DNA of 64,000 nt from Neoceratodus forsteri (lineage: Eukaryota > Chordata > Ceratodontiformes > Ceratodontidae): the NCBI GenBank assembly GCA_016271365.2, contig CM057449.1, positions 1,569,240,501 to 1,569,304,500 on the forward strand. Reading direction: 5' to 3'. The translations under genes were made by a program, and so were the position numbers. The notes under the pieces are model-generated. The model saw only the letters and a list, made by a program, of their open reading frames with translations. It made no database searches and was not told where the DNA came from. Positions 34,291 through 44,509 of this stretch are shown here, one piece after another (the first letter of the stretch is position 1; each line of letters starts with the position of its first letter).

Positions 34291-36580
34291 ACATTTTGCG
34301 GATGGACCAGATGGATTTCCCAGACTCCTGGAAATGGGAGATCAGTTTTTCCATCTCCTCCCCAAAAAGTATGGAACCCTGAAGGGGAAGGTCCAGGATA
34401 CTGGGCTGCAGATCCTGGGAGAATCCAGAAACTGTAAGCCATGCGTGGTGCCTATGGCAAACGCCGGATGCCGCTGCCCTAGAAGCCGTATCTGCAGTAT
34501 CGTACGAGGCCCTCAGGACATCAGCGCCTACGTCTGATTCCGACTTGAGGATAGCCAGGAGCTTGGTCTTCTGAACAGAGTCTGGCAAGGCCTTGAGTAA
34601 CCTCTAGTCCTTTCTCCCACATTGTATTCTGGTACTGGACCATGTGTGTGAGAAAGTTTAAAGATCTGATACAGTAGGTGGAGGCAGAACATATTTTCTT
34701 GCCCACCTGGTCTTGAACTCTGGACTCTGCTTCGGAAGGCTACGAGCTGAGGTGTTTCGGCTTCTTTGACTTATCGTGAGCAGCCGTGATAACCATTGAG
34801 TCCAGCTGATGGTGTTCCGCCAGGAAAGGCTCATCCCTCGGTGCCCGGTATAGCCGTCCAACTTCTTAGAGACTGCCGGAGTGGTAGAGGGATGCTTCCA
34901 GGTAATTCTGGTGAGGTCCCGGAACGTATCCACTAAAGGAGGAATGAAGAAGGGCTTTAGCTCCTTCTGCCTCAGATACCTGACTAATCTCCAGCACTAT
35001 GGATTCAGATCCTCAGTCTCCCATTCACTGGAGGTCTGGCTATGCCTCATGACATCCATAAAAGTAGGATCGTCAAAAGGTGATCTAGGGGTGTCCTTCT
35101 TCTCTGGCGAGGCATGTCTATCCCTAGAAGGAGATCGGTCAGAACCTGAGGCGTTAGAGTCTGATCTAGGATCTCTAGAAGAGAGGGAAGCAGATCTAGA
35201 TCTGTAGGAAGACCTGCACCCTTCATTTGACCGTCGCTCACTACAGGACCGGCGACGGCTGTGGGACCAGCTACAGCTGGTGGAGTGCCAAAGATGGCTA
35301 TCTGACTGCCACCGGCTGTCAGACCGCCTATGGCTGGAGGAGTGATGTCATCAAGTACTCGGTGAGCAGGAGTGAAGTTGGTGGTGCCGCTCCCGGTGCA
35401 AAGTCCTGCCATGGGAGTCGGTAGGACTGTGAGAATGGGACTTCAATTTTGGAGCAGGTGAGGACGGTTTGTCCCCCCGGCTCCGGTCCTTGTCTGTATC
35501 CAGATTTGGGGTGACGTCCGGCTGCGAGGGAGGTACATCTTGTTTAACCTGGCTCCACCAGAATTGAAAGATCTCCGTTAGTTCCACCTTGGAAAACTAT
35601 GGAACCACGGTGCCCACCGGGAAGTGAGGAGTTTGGTCACCTGGTGGAGCGACAGGAGGAGAAGGGAGGTCCGGCTGATCCCTGGGGGAAGGGGCAGACT
35701 GGTCCCCTTAGTCGTCAGGAGTAGAGGGCCCTTGGACTGGTGAACTAGTGAGGTCCAGAGAGACCGTATCTGACATACGTCCCTTGGCCAGGACCACAGA
35801 CAGACTGAAGCTGTCAACTTTGTGGACCATGGTTGGCTTGGATGTAGGTGTTTGAGAGGCTGAGGTGCGGTGAGCCGAGGCTGGTTTGGAGACCGACTCC
35901 CGACCTCGGTAGTCTTTGGTCTTACCTGAAGCCCAAGGAGAGACTGATGCTGGGACCTTGCACGATGGGACCGAGGTCCCCGCACTAGCAGAAGAGGAGG
36001 TCCCAATCCCTGAGGCGGAGGGTGACTGTGAGGGTGTGGCTTTCGCCTGCAGGGTAACCAAGGCCAGGGTAGAGGAGCCCGAGCCTTGTTTTCCACTCCC
36101 TGACGTTGGGGTTTTGGAGAGAGTGGAGGAGTCCTGCTGCCCAGAAGAATGACAAGAGTGGCAGGTAGAGTGATCCGAGCCCCCAGAGTTAGAGCCCGAG
36201 GAGGCCTTTTTGTGGTGCGGGGAGCTCGAACGCCCCTTAGACTTACCCCAGTCCTTCTCATGGGACTTGCGCTGGTCTGGATCCTTTTTCTTTTCCTTAT
36301 GCTTGGAAAAATGGGAAGAAGAGGCAGACATCTTGGCTGGTGAGCTCTGCATGACGGCCAGCTGCTGCTCCAGGATGTGTGCCTTCAGTGCCTTAAGGCA
36401 GTGGATGCGAGTCCAGCCGGTAAAGCCATTACAGATGGGACAGGCATTGGTGTCGTGATCTGGCCCCAGGCAGTAGACACAGGTCTAGTGCTTGTCCTTG
36501 GCCGGGATCTGTTGACCGCAGGCACACTTGGTCCTCCTCTTCTCAGTAGAGGAGACCAATGATGGCGAAGAAGACATGCA
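34170..36580 (-). pseudogene. C gag-like protein with N-terminal zinc motif
   Basis: Probable start MSSSPSLVSSTEKRRTK at about 36576. Next comes a Cys/His motif CACG-x8-KH (stop) TCVYCLG-x2-H-x4-CPIC, broken by one TAG between its halves. The long Ser/Lys-rich frame 35708-36352 follows (SKHKEKKKDPDQRKS). Near the C-terminus (34250-34588) is ADTASRAAASGVCHRHHAWL, the shared gag block. At least three frameshifts. Confidence 0.76.
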
Positions 36581-36883
36581 GAAGAGGCAAAAAATTAAGA
36601 AAAGTGGACTTTTAAAATAAGAAAAAATTACTGAAAATGCTACTGTAGTTCTAGAAGGTGACTGAAGAGCCGAAGTAGACAGGTCGATAGTGGGAAAACA
36701 ACTGAGGTGTGGCTGAGGACCGCCCCCTTATGTACCACTGGCTGACGTCTGGGCAGGGTCGGTGTCAGGGGGTGTCCCAGCAGAAGACTGCTAGCTAGAA
36801 GGTTTCTGTGGGGTCCTAGTGCCTGGTGGTATAGTCCTTATGGTAAAAGCCCGCTGCTAGAGTTTGCACTCGAAGTAAGATAT

Positions 36884-38150
36884 AAGACTGTCCCTCCTTG
36901 GGAGGGGCACCTAATTAATCAGAGCTTGTCTTCCCCACACAGCATGCGACAAGATGCCAAGGAGGGTGGGTAGAGGGCACAATGTTCTTGAACGTGAGGA
37001 ACTCGAGCCACAAAACCCCCCATGGGTCTACATCAGAGGTCTGCAGAGCCAGGTCAGAACCCATGTCCTAAGGAGAGACTGAAAGACGTGACTTGAAACA
37101 GAGTTCAGTTGGGACGAGGAGCTCATGTCCAGGCTATAAAACAAGTCTTCTTACCACTGTCAGAATGATGAGGTCCAGATCAGACTTGTCATGCTCCAAT
37201 TCCGCCCCAAGGAAACAGGAAATGCCCCAGCAAGGCCAACCTGGGCAAGGGATAGACAGGAGGGCACCTGGGTCGAGAAACGAGCCCACCCCTTAAGACC
37301 CCAATGCGGCACCGAAGTTGATGGCACCACACGTGGCAGCGAAGTTAACGGTGCCGCATGTGGCACCGAAGTAGACTGCACCACAAGTGGCACCAAAGTA
37401 GACGGCACCGCACGCAGCACCAAAGTAGATGGCACCGAAGTCAATGATGCTGCACGTGGCACCAAAGTCGATGGCACCGCAGGTGGCACCGACTTCAATG
37501 GCACTGTCGATGGCACCACAGGCGGCACTGAAGCCGAGGAGCCCGGCCATCCCTGGAGGGAGGAGGAGGAGAAGTGGTACCTGTGCCGACCCCTGCAGGG
37601 AAGAGTGGGGGGGCCGGGTAGGCACATGGGGTCAGCATAAGCTGCATTGGCACCTAGAAGGCGCTGAACGCAGAACCCAGACTGAAAACCCCCAGCCGTG
37701 GCAGAGCGGCACCAAAGCCCGAAGGCCTTGGCACCGGAACCACTGGCAAGGGCAACGAGCAAATGCTGAACCCACTACTCAAAGAGCTGCCCAAAGGTGT
37801 CCACCAGAACCCCTCCAAGGGAAAGAGAAGGGCCCCGGTGATGAGTCCACTGGGAACCTGGAGGGCTCTCAACTACCGGAGACTCCCCAACAGACATATC
37901 ACAGAGCGACCTCGAGAAGTACAGTTTCTTCCTCTTCCAACAGGAAGAGTTCAAGGTCAAGTGGCACCGGGTTCACGACCAGAATCGAGAAGGGGCCCAC
38001 TTCTTTGCATCTACAGGAGGACTGTCCTCCCTCCCGGATTCCGGACTGCCTATGGTTGGACCCCCCGCGTCTGGAGAGGGCGGCGGACCGGACACAGCCC
38101 AGCTGCTGAAGCAGCCTTCTGAAGAAGAATCCATAACCATCAACGAGACC
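36884..38150 (-). pseudogene. B gag-like protein, N-terminal part
   Basis: Continues 30240-30672 on the other side of C. At about 37720-37800 lies DTFGQLFEWVQHLLVALAS, corresponding to DEQFHQWDALMERWARR of A1. At about 38080-38130 lies MDSSSEGCFSSWAVSGPPP, corresponding to SYESCSVSRAGSGQPPS of A1. No Cys/His motif is seen, as in family A. A 27-bp repeat block lies inside it. Confidence 0.68.
37300..37545 (-). repeat. 27-bp (9-codon) tandem repeat inside B gag
   Basis: About nine diverged units built on GGCACCGxxxGTGGCACCGAAG, each 27 bases, so the reading frame is kept. On the minus strand they encode a Val-Pro-Ser/Arg-Ala-rich spacer. Some units are shortened to 12 or 15 bases, also multiples of three. 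Confidence 0.75.
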
Positions 38151-38155
38151 ATTGT

Positions 38156-39223
38156 TGCACAATTCCGAATGCAGCAGTGATGCACAATTTTGGAATGCGG
38201 TGGTGATGCACAATTTAGGAATGCAGAGGTGACGCACAGTTTCGGAATGTGGTGGTGATGCACAGTTTTGGAATGTGGTGGTGACGCACATTTTGGGAAT
38301 GTGGCAGTGATGCATAATTCCAGAATGCGGTGGTGATGCACAGGTTCGGAATGTAGCAGTAATGCACAATTTTGCAATGTGACAGTGATGCACAAGTTCG
38401 GAATGTGGCAGTGATGCATAGCTTTAGAACGTGGCAGTGATGCACAGTTTCGGAATGCGGCAGTGACAGTTTCGGAATGTGGCAGTGATGCATAATTTCA
38501 GCATGCAGCGGTGATGCATAGGTTCAGAATGTGGCAGAGACGCATAGTTTCGGAAGGTAGCAGTGATGTACAATTTCAGAATGTGGCAGTGATGTACAAT
38601 TTTGGAATGTGGCGGTGACGCACTGCTTCGGAATGTGGTGGTGACGCATAGTTTCAGAATGTGGTAGTGATGCTTATTTTTAGAATGTGAGGGTAACGCT
38701 CAGTTTCAGAATGTGGCGGTGATGCTCAAGTTCAGAATGTGGTGGTGACATAATTTTGGAACGTGGCAGTGACAATTTGGAATGTGGCATTGAAACACAA
38801 CCTGGCGAGGATGTACAATTATGGAATTTGGCGGGGATGTGCCATTTCAGAAAGTGGCAGGAATGCGCAATTTGGGAATGGGGAAAGGATGTACAATTTC
38901 CGAATGCCAGCAAGGGATGCATAATTTTAGAATGTGGCTGGGGCGCATAATGCTGGAATGTGGTGGGGATGTGACGCACAATTTTGAAATATGGTGAGTG
39001 CATACAATACTGGAATGTGGTAGGGACAAGCAATTTCAGAATAAATAGTGTGTCCTGCCACATTCTGACAGTGTGCATCCCCACTATATTCCGAAATTGC
39101 CAGTTCCCACCAAATTCCTCGATGTGTGTCCATGTCACATTCTGAGACTGATTATCCCACCATATTTTGAGATGGCACATCCCTGTCACATTCTGAGATT
39201 GCGTGTGTCCCCCCAGCATTTTA
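38156..39223. repeat. 26-bp minisatellite with an inverted right arm
   Basis: About 34 units of 26 bases, consensus near TGATGCACAATTTCGGAATG plus TGGCAG, become more diverged to the right. At about 39045 the orientation flips and some seven units run in complement (CACATTCTGAxA...) to 39223. Adjacent to the truncated right end of element B. Confidence 0.85.
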
Positions 39224-39620
39224 AAATTATGCACCACTAAGCTGGCCTGGTGGTGCTGAGGCACTGTACGCCTTCCCTTGTGTTACACCGGTGACCCAGG
39301 TTCAGGAATGACCGCGGGTCGTCGGGGAGCCAATGTGGAGGGGGGGTGGGATTTAGCAGCCACAAGGCAGCTCTTCCCTCCCAGGGTGGTTGCCCGCTCC
39401 CCCCGTAGTTCCACTCCCACTGGTGGAGGGCCGGTGGGAAGTGTAGGCAGCAGGGAGTGGTGGCGCTAACCAGGGATGGGGCGGAAGGGGCCAAGCCGGT
39501 ATCTGGCACGCACGTGCACCTCCATGCGCACATACGTGCCGGGATCCTGGGTCCGGGGAGAAAACGGACAACAACCGAAAAAACTACTACTAAGAAAAAT
39601 AAAAATAAATTACGTACCAC
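39224..39620 (+). mobile_element. SINE, family S copy 3, inserted in the minisatellite arm
   Basis: Flanked by 14-base direct repeats with two differences: AAATTATGCACCAC at 39224-39237 and AAATTACGTACCAC at 39607-39620. The head has GGTGGTGCTGAGGCACTG, then GGTGACCCAGGTTCAGGAA (B-box-like). The tail is A-rich (39570-39606). The left repeat belongs to the minisatellite, so the SINE is younger. Confidence 0.74.
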
Positions 39621-40059
39621 CTTGACATTCTGTGCTTTGGTTCAGTGCTGCATTCCAAAACCACCTTCTGACATGTTCTAAAGTACAGTGCCATGCATCT
39701 CAACATACTGGAAATGCAAACACTGCAGCCAACCCTATGTCATTTTTTTTAAAGGATTACTATAGCTACAGTTTCTTAAACTTTGGAAAAGCGGGTCCTA
39801 TAAGGTTGCTGACAGGGAGGACTAGAGTGTGAGTTCAGGAGATGACATCATCAGTGGCTTTTCAATGAAACTGGCTTTTTTGAATAGGCAGTGAAATCAG
39901 GGTTACAAAATAGCTCATAACTTTAAAATGAAGTAACGCAGAAACCAGATTTTTGGTATGAGATTTATTGGGGGATATGCTTATTCTAATTTTGCAATAT
40001 AGCATTTTTGGAGGGAATCCCTCTTTGAGAACTGTAAAACAAGTTCTTTAGAAACAATT
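39621..40059. other. Intron sequence, nothing recognised
   Basis: A/T-rich with no coding or repeat signature recognised. Confidence 0.4.
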
Positions 40060-40165
40060 TAAAACATGCCCCATTTTGGAAGTCAGAGGCCTGTTACTCG
40101 AGCACTATGATAAAAGTGCAGTGCTCAGGTGATGAGCTTCTGACTCTGATATCGGGCATGTTTTA
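40060..40165. mobile_element. Hairpin MITE-like repeat
   Basis: Inverted arms: AACATGCCCC...GTCAGAGG...GAGCACT on the left, and AGTGCTCAGG...CTGAC...GGGCATGTTTT on the right. The loop is about 12 bases. No coding capacity. Confidence 0.55.
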
Positions 40166-40249
40166 ATTATTTTTTTTTGTATAGTGCTGTTAACTTTCCT
40201 GCCCTAGTGGAAGCCTCTATGTCAACCCCCAGCCCATTACTCCGACTTC

Positions 40250-40700
40250 TCAAGACCACTTCTCACCACCTCATTCCCCCACCCGCCTCCTCCCGGCTGA
40301 GTCAGGGAGTTCTCCACTGAGGCACAGATCTAGTCAGTGGTGGAACTTGGGTCATAGGGTGCAGAGCCCGTGGGCAGTTTAAGTCACCCTGTTAGTCCTG
40401 GGGGTATTTTTCCACCTTGATTTTCACCTCTTCCTGCGGTCGGTGCATGTACTCATACGCCTACATCCCGATGTCTGAGAGGTGGCTGCATGCTGCGTCT
40501 CCTAGCCTCTGCTAGGTGGTAGTCAAGCAGTGGCATGTGCTGCACCCCCACCCTAAAGGAGGTGAGCTGTCTGGATGCTCAATCCTCCTTCCTCCAGCTG
40601 GCCCTGGAGTGACCCTGGTCTATTCCTGAACCTGTGTCGAGAGTGCGGCAACCAGTGCCTCAGTCCATCAAGCCACTGAGCCGGCTAGCGTGCTTCAATT
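40250..40700 (-). mobile_element. SINE, family S related, reverse orientation
   Basis: On the minus strand, from about 40695, CTAGCCGGCTCAGTGGCTTG forms a tRNA-like A-box and CGACACAGGTTCAGGAATAG a B-box. GAGGCACTGGTTGCCGC between them resembles the head of copies 1-3. The 3' half is diverged. Confidence 0.55.
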
Positions 40701-40890
40701 CATTTTTAAAAAGTTTGTTTGTAGTTCTCAATCAAACCTGCTTCACTAGACTGCTGATTTGCTTTATATGACTAAGGTGCAACTTCTGTGACTCACTGAT
40801 TACCGTTTCAACAGAGTGGATAGTGTCTGATGTTAAACAAATGTATTTAAGTAAATATTTTAATTACAAACACATTTATCTGCAAACAAA

Positions 40891-41353
40891 ATGAAAATTA
40901 CGTACTGAATGTAACTGTTGATCTTCCAGAATATCTTCACCATTCATTCACACTTATTGATCTAAGACAAAGGCAACAGGACCCAGCAGGAGCAAAGTCT
41001 TTTGCAGTCTAGAGGAACAAACTCAGTGCCAATGCTGCCCACGAGGCAGACACAGTGATGTCCCACTTGTGGGTTGGCCAGTAACCGATGCTGGCCCCCA
41101 TCTCAGTTCTATCTGCATGGAGACAGCGGGCTACAGACTCCTAGCCCAAAGGGATAGGAAAAGGATATAGCATGTAAAATCATAAAATAATAAAACCAGA
41201 CTTTCAACTAGAGAACTAAGGGAAGGGTCTAAGTGGCAAAAGGGTAAAGGGTGTAAGAGCCAGAGCTTATTTCAGCCACTAGAACAGAAAATTAGAGGGA
41301 AGGTAAGCAACCTTGGCAGTAGTTCTGGATGGTGCATGACAGACATGGAGGAA
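40891..41353 (-). mobile_element. DIRS element D3, left ITR part
   Basis: Starts ATGAAAATTACGTACTG and runs through GTTGATCTTCCAGAATATC. It matches the ICR at 56155-56265 in complement (AGAATATxTTCAxCA). It is also an inverted repeat of the right end at 57760-57983 (shared blocks CTAAGxCAAAGGC, AGGACCCAGCxGGAGCAA, CTCAGTGCC, GAGGCAGACA). It is therefore the left end of the element whose rest lies at 55567-57983, separated by F, a LINE and E. Confidence 0.72.
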
Positions 41354-41682
41354 AGTACATTTGCATACTTACCGTAACAGTAGCTCTTCGAGAGAATGTG
41401 TTGCAGCAGGTAATACACTTGGGTCTCTGACAGAGTGCGCTCCTGTGCACGGCAGCTTCTCATCAGCAGTGTTTGCATAGGGGCTGCTCACACAAGTGAT
41501 CTCATCAGTTGAGCAACTATAAAGGTGTGGGCAGCCCCAGGCATTCTCAGTTCCCTGCCGCGGAGCGAGAACCGAGGGAAACTGAGGTGCAACTAGGTAC
41601 CCCATGTTTGTTTTGGGGGAAAATAAGGTTGCTCCTCTAGAGGAGTGGGGATTTGATGAGGGATTGTACCTACTGCAAGAGA

Positions 41683-41775
41683 TCCTCTTCAAGATCTACT
41701 GTTACGGTAAGTACGCAACTGTACTATCTTCTTTGAGGGTATCTCTTGCAGCAGGTAATACTCTTGGGATGATTC
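41683..41775 (+). repeat. F internal complementary region
   Basis: Reads CTACTGTTACGGTAAGTACG, then CAACTGTACTATCTTCTTTG: joined complements of the F left and right ends. Confidence 0.86.
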
Positions 41776-41869
41776 CCAAGCAGTAAGGAAATGACAGGTG
41801 GAAACCTTAGGAAAGGAGACCCTGCAAGACAACGCTTCTGAAAACGGTCCGGCCTCTAGAGGCAATGTC

Positions 41870-42860
41870 CAGGTTATAGTGCTTCGTAAAGGTATGTATC
41901 GTGGACCATGTAGCAGCACTGCAGATGTCTGTGATAGACATCCCTCTGAAGTAAGCCACAGTAGTGGCGATAGCTCTGGTGGAGTGTGCGTGGACAGCTC
42001 CAGGTAGAGGCTTATTGTATCTGTTGTAACAGAATCTGTATACAGTGAGCCAGCCAGTTAGTTAGTTAAGGTCTGTTTAGTAACAGGAAGGCCTTCTTTG
42101 GAGCGGGCAAAAGACACCAAAAATTAGGATGTCCATCTGAAAGACTTGGTGCGTGACATGTAGCATTGGAGAATGAGGTGGACATCCAGGGTGTGCAGCA
42201 AGGACTTTCCTGGATTGTCATACTCGGGAAAGAAGACGGGTAATTCGATTGACTGGTTCAGAGTATACTCTAAGACCACCTTGGGCAAAAAGGATGGGTT
42301 AGTGCATAGGGGGACCCTGTCCTTGTGGAAAACCAAGTATGGTTCTCTACACATTAATGCTTGCAGCTCTGAAACACGCCGAGCTGAAGTTGCAGCTACT
42401 AAAACCAGTGTCTTCCAAGCTAGGAAACGGAAGTCGCAGGAAGCCGCTGGCTCAAAGGGAACAAGGGTCAACTTCTTGAGCATAAAATTCAGGTCCCATG
42501 GAGGGACGGGTCTTTTGATAGGAGGTTTGAGGTGTAACATATCCCTTAAAACATTTTTGCTAGATGGTGTTGAGAGAGCAGTTTACCTTCCAAGGGTTCA
42601 TGGAAGGCAGATATGGAAGCAAGGTGGACCTTAACAGAGAAGTAACTCAAGCCTGTAAAGGCGAGAGAGGACAGGTAGTTGAGGACGTCTGTTAAAGAGC
42701 ACGAGAAAGGGTCCAAGGATTTGGAGTTCGCCGAAAAGGCAAATCATGTCCATTTGGAGTTATAGTTCTGTCTGGTGGATGGTTTGCGGGATGTTAGTAT
42801 ATTCGCCACTGAGGAGGAGACACTGAGGTGAGCTATGAGAGTGTTTTCCGGAGGCAAGCA
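41870..42860 (-). pseudogene. F tyrosine recombinase
   Basis: The first catalytic arginine is in ATSARRVSELQAL (about 42370-42410), inside an open frame 42124-42540. The C-terminal boxes are uninterrupted at 41880-42005: AVHAHSTRAIATTVAYF (HxxR) and ATWSTIHTFTKHYNLD (tyrosine). A frameshift near 42130 and further damage toward the N-terminus (42560-42850) break the gene. Catalytic residues are all readable. Confidence 0.82.
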
Positions 42861-44500
42861 TGAAGGTGCACAGACCTCAGATTGGGGTGGAGCAGGGTTG
42901 CTTGGTGCTGGGTCAGCAGGTCCAGGCGGAGGGGCAGTGGAATTGGGTCGGCCACTGCCAGTTGTTGTAGTAGGGAAACCAAATTTGATTTGACGAGGCC
43001 GGGGAGGTTAACGAGGATCAATGTGGCTGGTTCTAGCTGTAATTTCAGCAAGGCTCTTTGAGTGAGGAGTAAGGGGGGGAAGCATATAAGAATAGTCCCA
43101 TCCAGTTTCGGGACAGGGCATCTGTAGACCTTCCTTTTGTTCGGGATATTGGAATAGTATATGTGGAGGTGATGGTTCTTTGACGAGGCAAAGAGATCTA
43201 TCCTCAGGGTACCCCTGGCCTGAAAGACAGTGTGCACGACATTGTGATGCAGAGTCCACTCATAATTTCAAGAGTGGCAACTGAGGGCATCCGCCAAAGT
43301 ATTGTGACGGCCTAGAAGATGGATGGCTGTCAGTGTGAGATTCACTTGTAGGGCCGTGTCCCATACTAGAGCGGACTCTTCACAGAGACATAGGGATCTG
43401 GTCCCCTCGTTTGTTGAGGAAGTACACCACAGAGGTGTTGTATGTCTGGATCAGGATGGGGCCTGGCATGAGGTAAGGGCAAAAAGCCTGAAGGACAAAC
43501 TGAACAGCCCACATTTCCAGATGATTATATGGAGAGAGGTCGTGACAGGGTCCCATCGACCTTGGGTCCCATAGGGGCCGAGATGGGCTCCCCACCCATG
43601 ACTGGATGCGTCTGTAGTTAGGATTTGTGTTGGGGGAGGAGACTGAAAGGGGATCCCTGGACTGAGGTGATGACTGAGAGTCCACCACTGTAGGGCATGG
43701 CAAAGGGTGGGAGTGACTTCCATAAGGGCATCAAAAGACCCAGTTTTCTGCTGCCACTGTTTGTGTAGGGCCCATTGCACGGGTCTCATGTGAAGTCTTG
43801 CCTGAGGAACTGTGGGAATGGCAGCCACCATGTGTTCCAAGAGGCAAAGTAGTTGTCTGGCTGATAGCTGTCGTGCCTCCTGAAACTGGGAGGCGAGGGA
43901 CAGAAGTCTTGATTGTCATCTGGGAGGAAGGCTTTGCTTAGGCTTGTGTCCAATATGGCTCCTATGTACTGGAGTTTTTGGGTAGGAATCAGGTTGGATT
44001 TTTTGCCAATTCAAGGTTATCCCTAGAGACTGGAATAGTAGAAGGGTGTCCTGCAGGGATTATAAGAGGACATCTCTAGAGGGAGCTTTGATAAGCCAGT
44101 CGTCTAGATACGGGAAGATGAAGTGCTCTCGCCGCCGTAGTGCGGCCGCTACCACTGCTAGATATTTGGAAAAGACTCTCGGGGTGGGGGAGAGCCTGAA
44201 GCTGGTATTGTTGTCCTAATAGGTGAAATCGGAGGAACTGGTGGTGAGCAGGATGGATGGGGATATGCAAGTAAGCGCCCTTCATGTCCAGGGTGCACAG
44301 CCAGTCCCCTTGCTTCAGGATGGGAAGGATGGAGGCCAGTGTGACCATCCGGAACCTCTTGTACTGAATTAATAGATTCAGATGTCTCAAGTCTAGAATG
44401 GGATGCAGGTCCCCTGTACACTTGGGTACGAGAAAATAATGTGAGTAAAACCCCTTGTGTTGCTCTGATAGGGGAACAGGTGTAACAGTTCATTTTTGAA
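42861..44500 (-). pseudogene. F reverse transcriptase and RNase H
   Basis: Motif A is in LDMKGAYLHIPIHPAHHQF (about 44240-44300). The YxDD site is in FIFPYLDDWLIK (about 44095-44130). RNase H is marked by LTTDASSHGWGAHLGP (about 43570-43625) and ILIQTYNTSVVYFLNKRGD (about 43400-43460), where the usual D of QTD is Y. The end overlaps the recombinase. Broken frames. Confidence 0.82.
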
Positions 44501-44509
44501 TCAGGGCAT

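Larger units (their letters stand above)
30673..36883 (-). mobile_element. DIRS retrotransposon C, full length, nested in B
   Basis: 6.2 kb. Left end AGTACAGTTACATAAGAAC, right end CTCGAAGTAAGATA. ITRs of about 200 bp (30673-30873 and about 36700-36883) share GCTAGCTAGAAGG and the GGACCGCCCC block in inverted form. ICR at 30999-31095. The junction shows ATA at both ends (TGGT-ATA-GTACAG and GTAAG-ATA-TAAGAC). The ICR has the same ATA at its joined-end point, as expected for recombinase strand exchange with a 3-base core. Confidence 0.88.
27266..38150 (-). mobile_element. DIRS element B, split by element C
   Basis: Left ITR truncated at its outer end: homology to A1 starts inside the ITR at TGCTAGGACCCAGCGGGAG. 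ICR at 27585-27700, then YR, RNase H/RT and gag on the minus strand. Element C (30673-36883) interrupts the gag gene. After removal of C the gag reading frame continues. The right ITR is missing; sequence changes to a minisatellite at about 38150. Core length without C is about 4.7 kb. Confidence 0.82.

Noticed and set aside
35578..36261. 227-codon Pro/Arg-rich minus-strand frame
   Set aside because: Shadow of the C gag frame 35708-36352, caused by Ser/Pro-rich codon bias.
37899..38493. Three overlapping minus-strand frames rich in His, Cys and Pro
   Set aside because: Product of the 26-bp minisatellite being open in all frames. Periodic sequence, no conservation, not a gene.
38156..39223. 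Regularly spaced repeats that could suggest a CRISPR array
   Set aside because: Units are contiguous without unique spacers, and the genome is a vertebrate.
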